Assembly: GCA_937967645.1 (NCBI GenBank)
Contig: CALBTT010000106.1
Location: 1-45,071 of the forward strand
DNA: 45,071 nucleotides
Reading direction: 5' to 3'
DNA from: an uncultured Zoogloea sp.
GTDB taxonomy: Bacteria; Pseudomonadota; Gammaproteobacteria; Burkholderiales; Rhodocyclaceae
Part shown: positions 22,501 through 30,629 of the stretch, piece by piece
How the letters are laid out: each line of letters opens with the position of its first letter
Position numbering within the stretch: position 1 is the first letter of the stretch
Notes under the pieces: model-generated
The model's database searches: none
Seen by the model: the letters and a program-made list of their open reading frames with translations, nothing else
What the model was told of the DNA's origin: nothing
Program-made: the position numbers and the translations under genes

Positions 22501-24249
22501 CTATTTCACACTCCAGCCACTTCGCTCGGCGAGACGGAAAAGCACCTCGACGCGATTGCCCACCCCACAGTAGCGCACCTCATCACACACCTGGAGCAGC
22601 AAGGGAATGCCGCGACCATGACCTTTTACGAGGTCGTCCCCCGTGGGCTCGGCCCTGGCCGCTCTCACCTGCGCCTCATGGTTGAAACCCGGCCCGGTAT
22701 CGGCACAGCTGATATGCAGCACCGGGGGCTGCGCTGGATTCTGCCGGAGCGTCAGCTCGAACTCGATGGCACCGACGGCGAGGCGATCAAGCCGGGACGC
22801 ACGCTCCTCCAGGAACACGTCCATGCCCTCGGCCCCCGCCTTCAGGGATGAGGGCAGGCGCAGCAAGCCATGGTCAAGCGCGTTGTTGAACAGCTCCGAA
22901 AGCACCAGGAACAGCCGACTGGAAAACGGGCGTACCCCTTCAAACTGCTCGACGACACCGAGCACCAGCGGAACCGCGTCGAGACGCTTGAGATCCGCAG
23001 CCCCCAGGCGCAACACAAAGCGCCAGTCACTCGCGAACGGCGTGACAGCCGACTCTCCATGCGCCGATTCGGGCAGCGGCTGGAGTGTGTCGGTGAGTGA
23101 GATCTGCGCAATCGAGATGTCATCCCGGGGCGGATCGCCCCCGGTGAGTTGCAGGACACACTCCGTGAGATGCTCCAGACGACACTCCGGGTCCTGCCCA
23201 AGCAGGGCCGCCTTCAGGCCTTCGACCCCCAAGGCCTGCCCGGCGTCGTCCTCGAGTTCGATAAGCCCGTCGGAAAAGAGCAGGAGGTGGTCGAGGGGGC
23301 TGACCACATGGGTATCGACCGTCCCATCGAACTCGTCATCGTCCACCACCCCGAGGGGAAAATGGTGATGATTGAAATGCCACCCGACCTCACCATCCGG
23401 ACGGACCAGCAGGGGCCCCGGATTGCCGCCGTTCCAGACGGTCACGTAGCCCTCCCGGAAGTTGACGGCCACGAGCGTCGCGGCAATGAACCGGTCTCTC
23501 GGCAGCAGGGCCCGCACCCGGCTGTTGATCTCGCGGGCAATCGCATCGATGCCGAAACCGCGCTCGGTCATCCGGTAAAAGGGAGCCGTCACCGGCAGGA
23601 CGTTGAGTGAAGCCGCCAGGCCATGTCCTGCGCCGTCCGCAAGCAGGACGTGCAGCACATTGGCGGGGGTACGGGCGGCCGCGATCAGGTCGCCGCTGAA
23701 TTCAGCGGCAGGCGCGATCCAGTGGGAAACCGCCGGATCTCCCAGGGCCTCCCGGTTGATCAGGCGCTCCATCACGAAGCGCGCAAGACGCTGCTCCTCC
23801 TCCTGCATGCTCCGGTAGCGAGCCAGCTCGCGATTGCGCGCTTCCGCCTGGCGGTGCATGGACTTGAGCCGGAGAATCACACCCAGTTTGGCCTGCAACA
23901 TCTGCCGGGAGGCCGGCTTGCAGAGGTAGGCGTCGGCCCCGGCCTCGAGGGCCCGCATCTGGGTGGCTTCGTCGAGACTGCCGGTAAAGACCAGGCTGGG
24001 GATCCAGACGCCTCCCGTGCGGGCCTTGACGGTCTGGAGCAATTCGATACCGTCCATGCCAGGCAGACCGACATCGGTCATGAGCACATCGGGATGGGCC
24101 CGGGCAATATGCGCCAGGGCATCCTGCGCGGTACCGACCCCGGCGACACGATGCCCCAGGGCCAGCAGGTCCCTTCTGATCAGGAAAAGATCGTCGGGGT
24201 TGTCATCGACAACAAGGATGAAAAGGGATTCGTTGTCGCTTCCCGGCAC
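22501..24249 (-). CDS. HsbR-like receiver-PP2C phosphatase-anti-sigma kinase
   Basis: A 582-residue, three-domain regulator. The receiver domain (8-125) has phosphoacceptor D59 in VLMTDVGLPGMDG. A coiled-coil linker (about 130-165) joins it to a PP2C/SpoIIE phosphatase domain (about 170-385) with metal ligands in EFSGD (D187), LLADGAGHG (D205), FSDG (D327) and PRDD. A C-terminal HATPase domain (about 410-575) has N-box ELFNNALDHG and ADTGPGF plus KGHGRGIPL. This order is that of Pseudomonas HsbR, which phosphorylates or dephosphorylates the STAS protein HsbA. The STAS gene ends two bases upstream, so they form a pair. All catalytic residues appear present. No HptB-type phosphotransfer gene is visible. 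Confidence 0.88.
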   Translation of the reverse strand: MPGSDNESLFILVVDDNPDDLFLIRRDLLALGHRVAGVGTAQDALAHIARAHPDVLMTDVGLPGMDGIELLQTVKARTGGVWIPSLVFTGSLDEATQMRALEAGADAYLCKPASRQMLQAKLGVILRLKSMHRQAEARNRELARYRSMQEEEQRLARFVMERLINREALGDPAVSHWIAPAAEFSGDLIAAARTPANVLHVLLADGAGHGLAASLNVLPVTAPFYRMTERGFGIDAIAREINSRVRALLPRDRFIAATLVAVNFREGYVTVWNGGNPGPLLVRPDGEVGWHFNHHHFPLGVVDDDEFDGTVDTHVVSPLDHLLLFSDGLIELEDDAGQALGVEGLKAALLGQDPECRLEHLTECVLQLTGGDPPRDDISIAQISLTDTLQPLPESAHGESAVTPFASDWRFVLRLGAADLKRLDAVPLVLGVVEQFEGVRPFSSRLFLVLSELFNNALDHGLLRLPSSLKAGAEGMDVFLEERASRLDRLAVGAIEFELTLRQNPAQPPVLHISCADTGPGFNHEAQVRAARAEPTGDDLVKGHGRGIPLLLQVCDEVRYCGVGNRVEVLFRLAERSGWSVK

Positions 24250-24251
24250 CG

Positions 24252-24557
24252 TCAGACGATCGGGAACAGCTTGCCAAAGTTGGCGATATCAAGAACCTGG
24301 CGAACACTCCCCTTGGCATTGGCCAGGCATACCGTCTTGCCCGAACTCTTGGCCTTGTCGCGCAGCATCAGCAGCATGCCAAGGGCGGAGCTGTCCAGAT
24401 AGGCAACATTGCCCAGATCCACCGCCACTTCCGTCGTGCCAGGGCTACCAAGGGCACGGTCGACCGCCTCCCTGAATTCCCGGTGGGAGTTGAAATCGAA
24501 ACGCCCGGAGAGCTGAATCCTGGCCTGACTCTGCTGGGTGCTGACACTGGTATCCAT
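24252..24557 (-). CDS. HsbA-like STAS anti-sigma factor antagonist
   Basis: A 101-residue STAS domain protein. The phosphorylation site lies in AYLDSSALGMLLMLRDKA, with S56/S57; Pseudomonas HsbA is phosphorylated at Ser56 in the same context. The start is the ATG at 24557, with AGAGG six bases upstream. It is two bases from the HsbR-like gene. In P. aeruginosa unphosphorylated HsbA binds FlgM and frees FliA, while the phosphorylated form acts on the diguanylate cyclase HsbD. Here FlgM (5348-5671) and a GGDEF protein (41570-43585) are both in the same region. Function is inferred from architecture. Confidence 0.85.
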   Translation of the reverse strand: MDTSVSTQQSQARIQLSGRFDFNSHREFREAVDRALGSPGTTEVAVDLGNVAYLDSSALGMLLMLRDKAKSSGKTVCLANAKGSVRQVLDIANFGKLFPIV

Positions 24558-24621
24558 GTATTGCCTCTGTTCTTGACTGACACGTGCGACTGAGCCGGAC
24601 CTCTCCGGCCATACCGCCCGA

Positions 24622-25716
24622 CTATCCCTTGATGCCTTTGCCCGCCGGCGAACGCAGACGGGCAAGAACGCGTTGTCCAATTTCCTTCAGGGGCGCCACC
24701 TCATCCAGCGCCCCCACTACAGCCGCCTCCCGTGGCATGCCATAGACCACACAGGACTCCTGATCCTGCCCGATGGTCCAGGCGCCCGCCTGATGCATGG
24801 CAAGCATGCCCTGGGCACCATCCTTGCCCATCCCGGTCAGGATCACGCCCACCCCGTTCGCCCCAACCTGGGTTGCCGCCGAATGGAAGAGCACATCCAC
24901 CGCCGGACGGTGCCTGTTAACAGGCTCGCTCTGGGCAAGCTCACACTGGTATCCGCCGGGCACACGCCTGACCGATAGGTGTGAATGGCCTGGAGCAAGA
25001 TACGCTGTCCCGGCAACGACCTTTTCACCGTGGGTGGCTTCCTTGACACGCAGACGGCACAAGCCGTCGAGGCGCTTTGCAAAGGACGCGGTAAACATTT
25101 CGGGCATATGCTGGACCAGCAGAATGCCCGGCATTTGTTCAGGCAGCGAACATAGCACTTCCTTGATCGCCTCGGTGCCCCCCGTGGAGGCTCCGATCAA
25201 CACCAGGCGTTCAGAAAGGGCCCGCTCTGACAGCCCGGACGAGTTAGTTCCAATCACACCAAGAGGCTCTCGCAGCAAGGGTTTCGAGGCGTCCGCACCT
25301 CTCACCGGAACCCTCGGTCGGGCACTGTAGGCGGCACGTACCTTGTCACAAATTTCTACACGGTAAGCTTCTATCCCGGCCATCGAATCGAGCCGCGGCT
25401 TTGCGACAAAGTCCACGGCACCGAGCTCGAGGGCCTGCAAGGTCGCCTCGGACCCCCGCTGGGTGAGACTGGAAATCATCACCACCGGCATGGGTCTCAA
25501 CCGCATCAGCCGCGCGAGGAAATCCAGGCCATCCATGCGGGGCATCTCAATATCCAGCGTCAGGACATCAGGGCTGAGGGTCTTGATCATCTCCCGGGCC
25601 GCAATGGGATCGGGAGCCGCCCCTACCACCTCAAGGTCAGGCGCAGAATTGATGACTTCACTGAGGACTCCGCGCATCACCGCGGAGTCATCGACAACGA
25701 GAACCTTGATGGCCAT
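24622..25716 (-). CDS. cheB: Chemoreceptor methylesterase/deamidase CheB
   Basis: A 364-residue protein. The receiver domain (1-120: MAIKVLVVDDSAVMRGVLSE) has phosphoacceptor D55 in LTLDIEMPRMDG. A linker precedes the methylesterase domain, whose catalytic triad is S177 (LIGASTGGTEA), H203 (VQHMPEM) and D299 (LTGMGKDGAQGM). It removes methyl groups from receptor glutamates. The ATG at 25716 has GGAAG six bases upstream; the longer frame adds 14 unrelated residues. It lies 38 bases after cheD. Confidence 0.95.
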   Translation of the reverse strand: MAIKVLVVDDSAVMRGVLSEVINSAPDLEVVGAAPDPIAAREMIKTLSPDVLTLDIEMPRMDGLDFLARLMRLRPMPVVMISSLTQRGSEATLQALELGAVDFVAKPRLDSMAGIEAYRVEICDKVRAAYSARPRVPVRGADASKPLLREPLGVIGTNSSGLSERALSERLVLIGASTGGTEAIKEVLCSLPEQMPGILLVQHMPEMFTASFAKRLDGLCRLRVKEATHGEKVVAGTAYLAPGHSHLSVRRVPGGYQCELAQSEPVNRHRPAVDVLFHSAATQVGANGVGVILTGMGKDGAQGMLAMHQAGAWTIGQDQESCVVYGMPREAAVVGALDEVAPLKEIGQRVLARLRSPAGKGIKG

Positions 25717-25754
25717 GCTTTGCTTCCAGTTCCAGACAGAGGCCAAGCACTCCG

Positions 25755-26387
25755 TCACCCAAATAGTTCAACGTCACCCTGCACATTGTCGCGTCGAAGC
25801 CGGGCTTCATATTCCCGCTCGCGCGCAATAAGCGTGTCATTTTTCACGCGGACCAGCTTTTTCATCATCACCCGCCCGCTGACCGGGAAGAAATAGACCT
25901 TTCTGGGATAGATGTCCAGTAAATCCTGAGCCACTACGGGTATGCGTTCGGTATTCAGGTAATCAAGAACGAAATCTACATTCTTCTCGCCGACCTGGGC
26001 CTGACTCAGGCTGGCGAGAACACGGCCGCCTCCAAAAACCTTTGCCTCCAGGCTGCTTCGCCTGGCGCCAAGCTTGAGCAGGTGGTTGAGCAAGACTTCC
26101 ATTGCATACGCGCCATAGCGCGCAGAGGACGAGAGAACATTCGTTTCACCGCCGTTGTCGGGGAGCATGAAGTGGTTCATTCCGCCCAGCCCCTTGTCCC
26201 GGTCGCGGACGCAAGCCGTCACGCAGGATCCCAGCACCGTCACCAGCACGATGTCGGAGGTGGTCACGAAATACTCTCCGGGCAGCACCTTGACGGCATC
26301 ACAGCCGAAAGTGCGGTCGAAATAGCGGTTTGTAGCCAGGTGCTCCAGGTAACCGGGCTCAGCGTGCACGGGCGTCCGTCCTTTCAT
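25755..26387 (-). CDS. cheD: Chemoreceptor glutamine deamidase CheD
   Basis: A 210-residue CheD. The catalytic cysteine and histidine lie in TVLGSCVTACVRD and GGMNHFMLP, and the core ARYGAYAMEVLLNHLLKLGA and AKVFGGGRVL is conserved. It deamidates receptor glutamines and can interact with CheC-type phosphatases in other species; no cheC is visible here. The start overlaps the end of cheR by 29 bases if the ATG at 26387 is used. A GTG at 26369 has a better ribosome site (AAGGACGG nine bases upstream) and would give 204 residues. I cannot decide between them. Confidence 0.9.
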   Translation of the reverse strand: MKGRTPVHAEPGYLEHLATNRYFDRTFGCDAVKVLPGEYFVTTSDIVLVTVLGSCVTACVRDRDKGLGGMNHFMLPDNGGETNVLSSSARYGAYAMEVLLNHLLKLGARRSSLEAKVFGGGRVLASLSQAQVGEKNVDFVLDYLNTERIPVVAQDLLDIYPRKVYFFPVSGRVMMKKLVRVKNDTLIAREREYEARLRRDNVQGDVELFG

Positions 26388-27306
26388 ACACGGTGCGACC
26401 GAGTGAGCGGAACAGGTCCGCAGCATGAAGGAAGCTCTCGGAGTGCCCGGCAAACAGCAGTCCGTCCTGCTTGAGCAGCGGCACGAAGCGCTTCAGGATG
26501 CCGTGCTGGGTCGGCTTGTCGAAGTAGATCATCACGTTGCGACAGAACATCGCATCGAAGGGCCCCTGCACGGCCCAGACCTTGTCCAGCAGGTTGATGC
26601 GCTTGAACTCAATCAGCCGCTGCAACTCTGGGCGGACCCTGGCATAGCCCTCCTGGGTACCGGTCCCTTTCAGGAAGAAGCGCTGGATACGCTCGCGGGA
26701 CAGGCGCTCGACCCGTTCCACGCCGTACACGCCCTTCTGAGCGGTCGCCAGCACGTTGGTGTCGATATCGGTCGCCACGATCTGCACGGGCGGGGTCAGG
26801 GTATTGAACGCCTCGCAGGCGGTGATCGCAAGACTGTAGGGCTCCTCACCGGTGGAGGCCGCGCTGCACCAGATGCGAAACGGAGTCCGGCCTCCATGGG
26901 CCTTCAGCCGCTCGGCGAGGATTTCAAAGTGATGCGCTTCGCGGAAGAACGAGGTGAGATTGGTCGTCAGGCTATTGACGAAGGTTTCCCACTCTTCGGG
27001 TTCCCGCTGGGCCCTGTCCAGATACTCAGCGAAGGTCCGGTCGCCCCTCGCCCGCAGGCGGCGGGCCAGGCGGCTGTACACCATGTCCTGCTTGATGGGC
27101 GACAGGGAGATGCCGGCGTGCTTGTAGATCAGCTCCCTGACACGCTCGAAGTCACTGCTCGAGAACTGAAACTCCCGTTCCGGCATGGGCAGTGACGGGG
27201 CCTTCACGGCAGACAGCGCCGCACGTGTATCGGCTATCGTAGTCCTCTTGGCGGGAGACGCCGACGGCGCTGCCCGCGGAAAGGGTGAATTGATTTTGTC
27301 TGTCAT
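26359..27306 (-). CDS. cheR: Chemoreceptor methyltransferase CheR
   Basis: A 315-residue S-adenosylmethionine-dependent methyltransferase. The SAM motif is FRIWCSAASTGEEPYSLA (about 142-159), followed by IVATDIDTNVLA. The beta-subdomain segment RIQRFFLKGTGTQEGYARVR closely follows the E. coli CheR region that binds the xWxxF receptor tail. CRNVMIYFDKPTQ and LLFAGHSESF are also E. coli-like. This fits the WEEF tails on both large receptors encoded just upstream. The first ~45 residues are a variable extension. It overlaps cheD. Confidence 0.95.
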   Translation of the reverse strand: MTDKINSPFPRAAPSASPAKRTTIADTRAALSAVKAPSLPMPEREFQFSSSDFERVRELIYKHAGISLSPIKQDMVYSRLARRLRARGDRTFAEYLDRAQREPEEWETFVNSLTTNLTSFFREAHHFEILAERLKAHGGRTPFRIWCSAASTGEEPYSLAITACEAFNTLTPPVQIVATDIDTNVLATAQKGVYGVERVERLSRERIQRFFLKGTGTQEGYARVRPELQRLIEFKRINLLDKVWAVQGPFDAMFCRNVMIYFDKPTQHGILKRFVPLLKQDGLLFAGHSESFLHAADLFRSLGRTVYERTDARAR

Positions 27307-27327
27307 GGTTCGATCAGCCCCTTGAGC

Positions 27328-30300
27328 TTAGAACTCTTCCCACTCGTCATCCAGATCACTGCCAGCCCCACCCGCACGCCTTACCTTCGGCAAGGCCGCC
27401 CCTTTGGGCGGGGTGCTGCGGCCGCCCCTTTCAGGCAGGCGGGCAACATTGTCGGGCACCATCGGCGCTGCCGCCGGAGGGGCCACCGGAGCGCCTGAGG
27501 CGCTCAGACGGAACATGGCGACGGACCTGACCAGGCTGCGGGCCTGATCCTCCAGGCTCTCCGCCGCCGCGGCCGCTTCTTCCACCAGCGCCGCGTTCTG
27601 CTGCGTCACCTCGTCCATCTGACCCACCGCGTGCGTCACCTGCTCGATCCCGCTGCTCTGCTCCTGGCTCGCCTCCGCGATCTCCGTCACCAGCGACGAC
27701 AGCTTCTGGAAGTTCGACACCACCTCTTCCATCGTGTGGCCCGCCTCGTTCACCAGCTTCGCGCCATCCTCCACCTTGTCCACGCTGTCCGCGATCAGGG
27801 CCTTGATCTCACGCGCCGCCTGCGCACTACGCTGCGCAAGGCTCCGCACTTCGCTCGCCACCACCGCAAAGCCGCGCCCCTGCTCGCCCGCACGCGCCGC
27901 TTCCACCGCCGCGTTGAGCGCCAGGATGTTCGTCTGGAACGCGATCGAGTCGATCACCCCGATGATGTCCGCGATCTTCTTCGCGCTCTCCTGGATCGAG
28001 CCCATCGTCTCCACCACGCGGCCCACCATCGCGCCGCCCTGCTCCGCAACCTCGTTGCTCGAGCCCGCAAGCTCCTTCGCCTGCCGCGCGTTGTCCGCGT
28101 TCTGCTTCACCGTCGCGTTCAGCTGCTCCATCGAGCTCGCCGTCTCTTCCAGGCTGCTCGCCTGCTCCTCCGTGCGCGACGACAGGTCCGCGTTACCCGC
28201 AGAAATCTCCTGTGCCGCCACGTTGATCGACTCCGACGCCTCCTTGATCTGACCCACCACCTCGCGCAGACGCTCCACCGTCGTGTTCGTGTCGTCCTTC
28301 AACTGACCGAACGTGCCGCCGTAGTCCGCCGTGATCTTCTCCGTCAGGTCGCCACGCGCGATCGCATTCAGTACTCGCGCGATGTCTTCAAGGTTGCCGG
28401 CCATCCCCTGCATGAGGTGATTCAGGCCAATCGACAGATCCCGGAAGAAGCCGTCCTTCCCTTCCACCACCAGCCGCGCTGCGAGGTCGCCTTCGGCGGC
28501 GGCGCTGACCAGGGCCTGCACCTCCTTCTCGGCGGCGAGCTCATCGGTACGATCCCGCCACTCACCCACGGACCCGAGCCGCTCACCGGACGCGTTGACG
28601 ATCGGGCTTGTGACCACATCGAAGATCCGTCCGCCGATCGACATCTGGGTGCGGGTGGTCTGGACCAGCGCTGCCAGACGCTTGAGGGCGGCATCCGGAT
28701 CTGCATACAGACGGCCGATGCTGCTGCCCACGAAACTATCCGCGCTGAAGCCTGGCGCGTCCTTCTTGATTTCACTCTCAATGGCGCGGATCGTCTTCAG
28801 CAGGGCCATGTTGGCGTAGATGACCCTCCCGCCTGGGTCGGCAATCCGGACATTGGTTTCAACACAATCCAGGGCCTGGCGGATCCGCGCATTTTCATCG
28901 CTGATCCGCTTCTGCTCGGCGATATCGGCGCACAGTTTGATCTGCATCGACTCAAGAGCCTGCAACACCCGCCCGACCTCATCATTACGCCCCGAGTCGA
29001 TCTCGTTGGCGTAATTCCCATTGGCCACGTTCTGGGCGGTCTGGACCATGGCCTGCAAAGGCCTTGCCACCAGAGAGCGCATCAGCACGAAGATCAGCAT
29101 CGCCAGAACCAGCGACGCGATGAGGGCCATGCTCAGCAGCATCACGCCGATGGAGCGGGAGACACTCTCGAACTCGTCCATGTAGGTGCCGCCGGCAATC
29201 ACCCAGTTCCATTCAGGGAAGGATTCGAAAACTACGACCTTCTCCCTGGGCACGGTGTCATTGAGTTCGGTATTGAGCCACGGGTAGTGGATGACACCTT
29301 GCTTGCGCTCGAGAATTTCGCGGATGAACAGACGCCCTTCGGCATCCTTGGCATCGGCAAGATTCTGCCCTTCCTTCGCCGGATGCACCGTCAGCGTCCC
29401 GAAGGACTTGCCGGGCGTGGAGTCCAGCGCGTAGGCATAGCCGGAATCACCAAAACGGACGGCCTTGATCTGCTGCTTGAGCGCAGCCAGCTCATCGGAG
29501 AAACGCCTGCCGACGAAGGTCGCCCCGATCACCTTGCCAGTCGCGTCCTTGATCGGCGAGTAACCGGTGTAAGTATCGACACCAAACAAGACGGCCTTGC
29601 CGACGTAGCGCTCCCCGGCAATCAACTTCGCGTAGGCGGGATGGTCATGGGCAAGGGTGGTACCGACGGCACGCTCCCCGTTCTCCTTCTTGACCGAGGT
29701 CGCCACCCTGTAGAAATCGTCCCCCTTGCGGGCAAACAACGTCGCCACTGCTCCGCTGCCCGCCGTGAAGCGGTCCACTTCCTGGGTGCGCTGGTTCATC
29801 GCAACGCCGCCGTGGCTCAGCACCGGCATCCCATCACCGGCGGCATTCACACTAAAGCTGTCGCCGAAGCCCGCGGCGAACATGTCATTGAGCCTCTCGG
29901 TCTCGAGCTTCAGACTCTGCGCCTTGGAGGCCACCATGGCCTTGACCAGGGCCACCTTGTCGCTCACCACCGTCAGGCCTTGCCCCTCCAGGGCCTGCCC
30001 CGCTCGATCACGAACGAACCATGAGCCCAGCCCCAGGATCACGACCAGGACGAGCGTTGCCGCCATGGCCGCGCGAGTGGCAAGGGACAAATCCTTAAAG
30101 GTGGTGGCAAGACGCGTCCCGATACCGGACGAACGCACACGTCCATTGGCAATCCTCATGCCCCCTGCCTTGCCGCCACGGAACTGGGCATAGGCCGTCT
30201 CGGCCTCCTTGATCTTGGCCACTGATGCCTTGCGCCGGATCGACATGTAGCCAGTCACCCCGCCGTTCTCGATCATCGGCGTGACATGAGCCTCGACCCA

Positions 30301-30579
30301 GTAATGATCGCCGTTCTTGCAGCGGTTCTTGACCATGCCAGACCAGGGCCGCCCATTCCGCAGATCGCGCCACAGATCCTCGAAAGCCTCAACGGGCATG
30401 TCCGGATGCCGGACGATATTGTGGGACTGGCCGATCAGCTCATCTTCGGTGAACCCGCTCACCCGGATGAAGTCCGGATTCACATAGACGATCTGCCCCT
30501 TCAGGTCAGTCCTCGAGACAATCAGGTCTCCGTCTTCCAGCTCGATTTCACGCTGGGTCACAGGCATGTTTATTTTCAT
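27328..30579 (-). CDS. Large chemoreceptor with Aer-like PAS, Cache and second PAS
   Basis: A 1083-residue receptor. An N-terminal Aer-type PAS domain (about 15-110: GQIVYVNPDFIRVSGFTEDE, NIVRHPDMP, KNGDHYWVEAHVTP) may bind FAD. A membrane segment (about 183-206) precedes a periplasmic Cache-like domain (IKDATGKVIGATFVG). A second membrane segment (about 488-510), HAMP and a second PAS-like domain (about 565-700) follow, then the methyl-accepting domain (about 730-1005). It ends in EWEEF, a CheR-docking pentapeptide of the xWxxF type. AGGAG lies six bases before the ATG. Codons 733-1001 are base-identical with the next receptor and use unusual amounts of GCG and ACG. Confidence 0.92.
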   Translation of the reverse strand: MKINMPVTQREIELEDGDLIVSRTDLKGQIVYVNPDFIRVSGFTEDELIGQSHNIVRHPDMPVEAFEDLWRDLRNGRPWSGMVKNRCKNGDHYWVEAHVTPMIENGGVTGYMSIRRKASVAKIKEAETAYAQFRGGKAGGMRIANGRVRSSGIGTRLATTFKDLSLATRAAMAATLVLVVILGLGSWFVRDRAGQALEGQGLTVVSDKVALVKAMVASKAQSLKLETERLNDMFAAGFGDSFSVNAAGDGMPVLSHGGVAMNQRTQEVDRFTAGSGAVATLFARKGDDFYRVATSVKKENGERAVGTTLAHDHPAYAKLIAGERYVGKAVLFGVDTYTGYSPIKDATGKVIGATFVGRRFSDELAALKQQIKAVRFGDSGYAYALDSTPGKSFGTLTVHPAKEGQNLADAKDAEGRLFIREILERKQGVIHYPWLNTELNDTVPREKVVVFESFPEWNWVIAGGTYMDEFESVSRSIGVMLLSMALIASLVLAMLIFVLMRSLVARPLQAMVQTAQNVANGNYANEIDSGRNDEVGRVLQALESMQIKLCADIAEQKRISDENARIRQALDCVETNVRIADPGGRVIYANMALLKTIRAIESEIKKDAPGFSADSFVGSSIGRLYADPDAALKRLAALVQTTRTQMSIGGRIFDVVTSPIVNASGERLGSVGEWRDRTDELAAEKEVQALVSAAAEGDLAARLVVEGKDGFFRDLSIGLNHLMQGMAGNLEDIARVLNAIARGDLTEKITADYGGTFGQLKDDTNTTVERLREVVGQIKEASESINVAAQEISAGNADLSSRTEEQASSLEETASSMEQLNATVKQNADNARQAKELAGSSNEVAEQGGAMVGRVVETMGSIQESAKKIADIIGVIDSIAFQTNILALNAAVEAARAGEQGRGFAVVASEVRSLAQRSAQAAREIKALIADSVDKVEDGAKLVNEAGHTMEEVVSNFQKLSSLVTEIAEASQEQSSGIEQVTHAVGQMDEVTQQNAALVEEAAAAAESLEDQARSLVRSVAMFRLSASGAPVAPPAAAPMVPDNVARLPERGGRSTPPKGAALPKVRRAGGAGSDLDDEWEEF
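27578..28383. repeat. 806-bp direct repeat, copy 1 (receptor signalling domain)
   Basis: This block is identical, base for base by my reading, with 31243-32048 (offset 3665). It encodes about 268 residues of the second HAMP-like and methyl-accepting region in the same frame in both genes. Just outside the block the two genes diverge (first mismatches at 27577/31242 and 28384/32049). Confidence 0.9.
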
Positions 30580-30629
30580 GTGTTGCTCCTGCAGGGCTTG
30601 GCCACCGGCGTGGCCCAGTCATCAAGGGA

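Noticed and set aside
30600..30615. Perfect hairpin GGCCAC-CGGC-GTGGCC between the two large receptor genes as a terminator
   Set aside because: No T-run follows on either strand. It may affect RNA stability but cannot be called a terminator.
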